Shown piece after piece: positions 58,180 to 64,000 of a stretch of DNA of 64,000 nt. Within the stretch, counting starts at the first letter, position 1; every line of letters starts with the position of its first letter. Both the position numbers and the translations under genes were made by a program. Source of the DNA: Wurfbainia villosa (taxonomy: Eukaryota; Streptophyta; Magnoliopsida; Zingiberales; Zingiberaceae); NCBI GenBank assembly GCA_025175895.1, contig CM045989.1:128787272-128851271 (forward strand), in the 5' to 3' direction. The notes under the pieces are model-generated. The model worked only from the letters and a program-made list of their open reading frames with translations, did not search any database and had not been told where the DNA came from.

Positions 58180-58957
58180 AACTTGGTTGACCCACCTGAA
58201 GGGATAAAGCCTATAGGGTGCAAGTGGGTTTTCAAGAAGAAAACCGACATGGATGGTAATGTGATTACCTATAAGGCTAGATTGGTGGCGAAAGGATATC
58301 GTCAAAAACAAGGTGTTGATTATGACGAAACCTATTACTTTGTAGCTATGCTTAAATCCATTCGGATGCTCCTGGCCATAGCGGCTCATTATGATTATGA
58401 GATATGGCAGATGGATGTGAAAACAGCTTTCCTTAATGGAAACTTGCTCGAGGACGTGTATATGATACAACCTGAGGGTTTCACATCGGTTGATAAAACC
58501 AAGGTATGCAAATTGCGACGGTCCATTTATGGATTGAAGCAAGCATCCAGAGTCGAATATCCGTTTTGATGAGACAATCAAAAAGTTTGATTTCTCACAA
58601 AATCCAGACGAACCTTGTGTGTACAAGAAGGTTAGTGGGAGTGCAGTCGTGTTCCTAGTATTGTATGTCGATGACATACTACTTATAGGAAACGATGTTT
58701 CAATCTTACAGTCAGTGAAGGTTTGGTTATCCAAGACATTCTCCATGAAAGATCTGGGAGAAGCAACCTACATCCTCGGGATTAAGATCTATAGAGATAG
58801 ATCGAAACGGTTGCTTGGTCTTTCGCAGTCTACATATATAGACCGAGTGCTAAAGAGGTTTAGCATGTCGGAATCCAAGAAAGGTTTTCTACCCATCAGG
58901 CATGGGATACACCTTTCGAAGTCTATGTGTCCGCCGAAGGCGAGAGGATTTGCATGA
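58180..58957 (+). pseudogene. pol: Reverse transcriptase of D
   Basis: 58183-58569 holds KWVFKKKTDMDGN, DYDETY, QMDVKTAFLNG and YGLKQAS. A frameshift near 58550 precedes the frame at 58619-58957 with the catalytic YVDD (58664-58675) and the thumb STYIDRVLKRFSMSESKKG. Another frameshift follows at about 58935. Confidence 0.82.
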
Positions 58958-59565
58958 GTAAGATTCCCTATGCATCCGCAATAGGATCTATCATGTATGC
59001 TATGTTATGTACGAGGCCCGATGTATCGTATGCTCTGAGTGTCACGGCGGATACCGATCGATCGAGAATGGATCATTGGGTGACTGTTAAGACGATCCTT
59101 AAGTACTTAAGAAGAACTAAGGATGCGTTCCTAATATATGGAGAAGGGGACATGGTGATACGCGGGTATACGGATGCCAGCTCCAGACAGACAAGGATGA
59201 TTCCATGTCTCAGTCTGGGTATGTATTCACCTAGAATGGAGGCGCAATAAGTTGGAAAGGTTCCAAGCTTGACGCTATAGCGGATTCTGCCACTAAGGAA
59301 GAATACATTGCAGCTTTGGAAGCAGTAAAGGAAGCGGTTTGGATCAAAAAGTTCATCTCTGAACTTGATGTGGTCTCATCAATGATCCAAACATGTGCTT
59401 CGCCGCTATCATCTTATCAGAGAGATCATCAGTAGGAACGAAATACAAATCGAGAAATTTCTCACTGAAAGGAACTTAGCGGATCCTTTAACTAAGGCAT
59501 TACCTCAAAATAAGTTTGAGGGTCATGTTAGAGCTTATGGTATTGGATACCGTAGCGATTGGCAT
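58927..59565 (+). pseudogene. pol: RNase H of D
   Basis: SIMYAMLCTRPDVSYALSV, then GYTDASSRQT, after which the frame shifts; KEEYIAALEAVKEAV and ERNLADPLTKALPQ appear in other frames. All parts of a copia RNase H are present but not joined. Confidence 0.72.
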
Positions 59566-59582
59566 TAGGCCAAGTAGGAGTC
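59566..59582 (+). other. Polypurine tract of D
   Basis: TTAGGCCAAGTAGGAGTC, directly before the 3' LTR; B has the same with GTGGGAG. Confidence 0.7.
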
Positions 59583-61810
59583 TGTTAGTAATATATGAGA
59601 GATGTCCTAAGGCAATCGCCTTATGTATGAACCATTTATATGATAAATGAAGATTCACTATTTGAGTATACATGTTTTTATGTATTTGATTGGATCTTAA
59701 ACTCATTTACTGAATGTCCACGATACGATTCACAGCATGAGAGAATTTGTGATTGGATCACAACTAGTGAGTATCTCTACATGTGTAAGTGTGATGTATC
59801 GAAATTATCCCTAGTCGATGAATTGATGGATTTGGACACCATCAATTTTGTCGAGACTAGCACGAGGTATACTCCTTGGTGTATCCAAGCAGCTGATTCT
59901 CACTGGCTGAAGACATTGTGATGTCCGGAGTTAATCGTGGATGCTAGTTATGGTAACTAGTTCATTGGAGTGACCAGCCGTAAGACTTCATATGGTTCTC
60001 TGCATATATAGATATGTCAATGAAGTTCTTACTGTGGCTTAAGTGCGATGTTCCTTAGACTTGCAGTATTCAAGTCATCTTGATCATGGAGACTTATGCT
60101 TTGACATCTTAAGCAAACATCTCTAAGGAGATGTGGACCCGGGATGATTGGGTATAAGTCGAAGTGATCGAAGGTGTTTGAATAGCCTATAAAGGATTCA
60201 CCACTCCTTGCGAGGAGATGTATACCCATGGCCTCTCGTCGGATTGTTACTAAAGTCTTTGGCCAAAGCATTACATGTTTAGAGTAAGGTACTCTTCGAT
60301 ACATGTGAAGTAACTAGAATCCGTAGGACGAGAAAATGATACTTGGGCTAGGTGTGACGTAGTCAGCCTAGTGGGGACTGACACTATAGACCATGTCCTG
60401 AACCAAGTGGGTATAAGATGAGTGAAGGGAATTGGGCACGATTCATTCGAGCTGCTGAAGGGTTTCAAAAATAGTTCTGGATCAACCGTTGATCTTTTCG
60501 GTTATTTGGGGATCATGATGTACTACTAGGTGCCACTCATGATCGTTCTATAATTATTGGTTAAATATAGACGACCAACATAAACCGAGAACCTATTTGG
60601 TCACACGCACAACGAGCGTAATCCGAAGGATTTAAAACGAGCTTGAGAATGGGATTCTCAGACCGAGAGAAACTATGTTTGGTTGGACCAAACATGGAGC
60701 AAGCATGAAATCGTTTCAGGCGCAATGGAAGCGTGGATGAGCCGTGTCTTATGAAGACATAATGGATGGACCAAAATGGTTTGGTTCTAATCCAATGGAG
60801 GAGAATAAACCAAAGGGTTTGGTTTATTTTAAACGAATGAACCAAAAGTTAGTTCGGTTCGTTTTAACTTAAAATAAACCATTATGGTTTGGTTTATTTT
60901 AACTTATATTAATGGAGCGGGTTAACAGGCCTCATGGTTATGATCCAATAACCATTAAGAGAATTAGTTCGCTATAAAAGAGGGCTTAAGGGATTGTTGA
61001 GCCCTAATCCACAACCCTAAGTTGCCGCCCACCTCTCCTTGGAGAAATTCGGAGCCAACTCTCCTCATCCTTGCCGCCGCCCACCTTGAGGCTCCAACCG
61101 GCATCCAGAAGGTGCTGACCTTCCCCCTCGCCGGCGTCGAGCTGCTGCCAGTTGGTACTCCGGTGATCTCCTTCAAGTTTGGCATCAAGGTGAGCTCTAT
61201 CTCCCTTGGTTGGCCGGCGCCTATCACCTCCACCAAAGCTGTCCAGTTTTCTGGACAGCTTGTTCTCCTCTTGTCGGAGCATCATTTGGATGACAGTTAG
61301 AGCTCCGACAGTGGCTAACTTACCGGGGATTCGATCTCCGGTAATCCTCTGAGGTGGAGGACGAAGGATTCGTCAATTGGTTGACGAATACCTCTCCGGA
61401 GAAGCGAGTTTTGAGAACTCGTATTAGGATCCGAATTTGGATTCGGATCGTGATCATCTCTCGATCACGTCGTCTTCAACACGAGGCTAGTAACCCGTAT
61501 GAAGACGAAGCTCGTGGCTTAGCGAAGTCATCCCGAGGAACTCGGCATGGATACGGATAGAGACGATTCTAGCGAGGATCGTTCCGGTTGATGCCGTTCC
61601 CGCTACACGTCATACAAAAGGTATAACGTAGTTAAATTTCCTTTTATTGCAAATTTAAATTTACAGTTATGTCTACACTTGTTGTAATATGCATGCGTGT
61701 GTTGTGTGTGTTGTAATAAATGTAGATTTATTATTTTTATTGCTTCCGCTATGTTCATGTTTACGAAACGTGATCGAACACACACACGCCGCGGTGCCGG
61801 AAACCCAACA
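59583..61810 (+). repeat. 3' LTR of D
   Basis: 2228 bp, followed by the CGAGG duplication and the resumed integrase gene of F. Carries the open sense frame at 59640-59921, TATAAAA at 60973-60979 and the AGCTGTCCAG hairpin near 61238-61261. Confidence 0.93.
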
Positions 61811-62556
61811 CGAGGTGGGGAATACCTTAGCCAAGAGTTTAATGACTATCTAATTGAGTGTGGGATACGATCTCAACTCACTCCACTTGGAACACCTAAG
61901 TTGAATGGTGTATCCGAGAGGAGAAATCATACTCTATTAGACATTGTACGATTAATGATGAGTCATATAGATCTTCCTCCTTCCTTCTGGGGATATGCTT
62001 TAGAGACAGCTACTTTCACACTTAACTGTGTCCCATCTAAGACAGTCATAAAGACACCATTTGTGATATGGACTGGGAAGAGTCCCAAAATATCTTTTAT
62101 GAAGATTTGGGGTTGTGAGGCTTATCTTCGACGTCAAGTCTTCGATAAACTAGACCACAAATCAGACAAGTGCTATTTTGTAGGATATCTTAAGGAAACA
62201 AAAGGATATTACTTTTACAACCCCACGCTAGGCAAAGTATTTGTCTCCAGAAATGGTATTTTTCTAGAAAGGGAATTTATTTCTAGAAAGGCTAGTGGGA
62301 GAAAAATTGATCTTGAAGAAGTTCACGATACACAAAATAGCACTGATGCCTTAATGCAACAAGAACAGGCCCCACAAGGCGATGAGCATTATGAATCAAG
62401 GTCATCACAAGGAGTTGTGGTACAACCTGTTCAAGCAGACCAAGCTCTGCGTAGGTTTGATAGGATAAATCGTCAACCTGAGATATATTCTTTTCTCTTG
62501 GATGACAACGATGTTGTCATGCATGATGAGCCAACATCCTATTAGGAAGCTGTAAT
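61811..62556 (+). pseudogene. pol: Integrase of F, continuation after D
   Basis: Resumes with GGEYLSQEFNDYL, completing the catalytic Glu block, then LNGVSERRNHTLLDIVR, PPSFWGYALETATFTLN, KIWGCEAYLRR, DKSDKCYFVGY-like residues and SRNGIFLEREF. The frame is open to a TAG at 62543-62545 (in EPTSY-stop-EAV). G cuts it a few codons later, before RT. The track-style start upstream in D's LTR is spurious: the first 40 or so codons are LTR sequence. Confidence 0.8.
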
Positions 62557-63657
62557 TGTTGGATCGATGTGGTTCGCTAGAGGGGGGGTGAATAGCGAAA
62601 AACCTTTTCTTTTTCTTTCGTTAAAACTCGAGAGATAATTAGTTAATTGCAGCGGAAATGTAAAAATAAAAAAAACAATCGACACAAGGGTTTTACTTGG
62701 TTCGTAGCCGAAGGCTACTACTCCAAGGCCCTAGTGGTCCTTGATCACGTACGGAGGGCAAAAGCACTAAAGGAACTCCTCCTCGTTAGAGGTAGGAGTT
62801 AATCGATACAAGAAAGAACCACAAAAACTTGAGGTAGAGGGACACTCCCCCTCTCCTCGTATACGATAAAAGCTCCGGAAATGTAAATGACAAGAAAAAC
62901 TAATACCGACGTACAAGAATAATAAGAGTTAAACCTAGACGTCGGAATGGAAGGACTTCGTTGTCGGAGAGTTGCAGCGTAACGGAGACTTTTTGGAGGC
63001 TTAGAATTGTAGTTAAAACCCTAGGTTTGGCTCTCCTTTTATAGCCTTTGAGCCCCTTTTCGAGTGGGTCTTCAACCAATCACAAATGGACACCAAATCG
63101 CTTTGAGGTGGAGTGATAAGCCTTGACTCCTCGAATCTGATCATTGAGCATCAGTCGACTGATGGCCATCATCGATCGTGATGGCGATCGATCGATTGAT
63201 GACCTTCGGCGATCGATACACCGGTCGAGTCCTCAAGTGGCGGATCGGTGATGCTTGCTGCAAGTCAAAGTTAGCTCAACAAAAACATACTTTCGACGGT
63301 CTTCGACCGTCCGATCTCGACCTAGACCACCTATGAGATGTCTTGGGTCGGATCTACGCTTAAGATCATCCCCGTAAAGAGGATACGACCTCACTTACGC
63401 TCACACACACGAGCTTACCTCGATACTTACGTGTTGCTTTTGCTTCCGGCCTTCCACTCGATTCCATCGGCTCCCTCCGAAATCACTCGAGTGTCGCCCG
63501 ACCACCGCGGCTTCCTCCGGGTGTCGCTAGCCTTGACTCGGCTATAGCAATCTTCTGCACACTTGATTCAGCTCGTGAGATAACGACATGAGCTTAACTT
63601 TGTATCGTTTGCTATAATCAAAACTCAGGTTCGACTTAGGTGCCTGCTGCACCAACA
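62557..63657 (-). repeat. 3' LTR of element G
   Basis: Contains reversed TATA box (TTTTATAGCC near 63037-63046), the reversed C-run end motif at 62583, and GTCGACTGATG palindromes near 63150-63170. The frame at 63338-63547 is LTR sequence. Confidence 0.9.
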
Positions 63658-64000
63658 ATCTCCCCCTTTTTGATTTATGGCAAACCCACATACAAAGTTA
63701 AGTAAATAGCAAGCATAAAGAATAATGTGCATTAGAAACAAATGAAGATTAAGTTGGAGTAGTAAGGATTTTCTTCAAGTACTCCACATTTTCTTCAAGT
63801 ACTCCCCCTTGAGGAAACCTCCCCCTTGACCGAGGGTGAGTACTTGAAAAAGACTTTTAGTTCTCCAAACACAAAAGGTAATGAGTTAAGTAAATGGCAT
63901 TACTTAACTCCAAACACAAAAGATAACGAGTTAAGTAAATGGCATTACTTAACTTAGGCCTTTAAAGTTTTCAATTCCGAAGAGTTGAAACCTAAACCTT
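62557..64000 (-). mobile_element. Sirevirus element G (E family), minus strand, runs off the window
   Basis: 3' LTR 62557-63657 (1101 bp) reads, on the minus strand, TGTTGGTGCAGCAGGCACC to GATCCAACA, close to E's LTR. The five bases before it are GTAAT (62552-62556). Beyond it on the minus strand are the polypurine tract at 63660-63668 and two more tracts at 63802-63810 and 63819-63827. The region 63658-64000 matches the 3' untranslated part of E. Its coding part lies outside. Confidence 0.88.

Larger units (their letters stand above)
52381..61810 (+). mobile_element. Angela-type copia element D, full length
   Basis: 9430 bp with CGAGG duplications (52376-52380 and 61811-61815) inside the integrase gene of F. 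LTRs 52381-54604 (2224 bp) and 59583-61810 (2228 bp) are very similar, differing by scattered substitutions and one messy stretch near 53115-53170. Primer site 54606-54617; polypurine tract 59566-59582. The coding region is in copia order but has many stops and frameshifts. Same family as B and the solo LTR. Confidence 0.92.
45349..62556 (+). mobile_element. Angela-type copia element F, with nested insertions, right end outside window
   Basis: F's own sequence is 45349-45761, 47981-52380 and 61816-62556. The LTR starts TGTTAGTATGAGCCC (five bases before it: GTAAT) and ends GATCTCAACA at 49470. The primer site is at 49472-49483. The integrase frame breaks at 52380 in ...RSDRG and resumes after D with GGEYLSQEF, which proves that the two parts were one gene. 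Motifs such as PPSFWGYALETA and KIWGCEAY match Angela elements. RT and RNase H lie beyond element G or have been lost. Confidence 0.85.

Noticed and set aside
61697..61810. Start of the 282-codon frame that continues into F's integrase
   Set aside because: This part is D's 3' LTR. It joins the frame only because D inserted there; the protein-like part begins at 61811.

Overview
This window is intergenic DNA from a large, repeat-rich flowering-plant genome. Almost all of it is LTR retrotransposons inserted into one another: Ty1/copia of Sirevirus and Tork/Angela type, Ty3/gypsy of Athila and Tekay/Del type, and one broken CACTA DNA transposon. I found no host protein-coding gene, rRNA or tRNA gene, and no bacterial, organellar or CRISPR sequence. 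The mixture and the abundance of Sirevirus/Angela types would suit a monocot, but the species cannot be read from it. Every coding region seen is a transposon gene carrying stops or frameshifts.

Layout, left to right. (1) 1-6936: a decayed minus-strand Ty3/gypsy chromovirus. Its 3' LTR is split by a complete copia-like element at 657-5354 (duplicated target ATAAT) that carries only gag. (2) 6937-10428: a possible LTR scrap, then a truncated plus-strand Sirevirus copy (called H here). (3) 10429-33658: a four-deep nest. H was hit by a second copy of the gag-only family (A). A's 5' LTR was hit by a minus-strand Angela-type element (B, 11133-27861, target AAAAC). B's 5' LTR was hit by an internally deleted Athila-type element (C, 19087-26413, target GGTGG). 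(4) 33659-36436: remains of a minus-strand CACTA transposon whose cut edge abuts the cut edge of A's 3' LTR. (5) 36556-45225: a nearly complete Sirevirus (E, target GAGTA). (6) 45349 to past the window end: an Angela-type element (F). F has been hit by a solo LTR of the B family (45762-47975, target TCATA), by a full-length B-family element (D, 52381-61810, target CGAGG) and by a minus-strand Sirevirus of E's family (G, from 62557).

How the parts relate. E, G and H are one pol-bearing Sirevirus family. The 657-5354 element and A have closely related LTR ends, the same initiator-Met-tRNA primer site and the same reiterated AAGGGGGAG polypurine tracts, but no pol. They look like a non-autonomous, gag-carrying family that may depend on E-like relatives for reverse transcriptase and integrase. 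B, D and the solo LTR are one family. B and D share an internal gag deletion and a stop codon ahead of integrase, so those defects probably predate their insertion.

The most interesting items are the gag-only family, the shared defects of B and D, a sense open frame kept in the U3 part of several B/D LTRs, and several LTR or leader arrays of short palindromic motifs. Lineage names rest on reading motifs by eye; no database search was possible.
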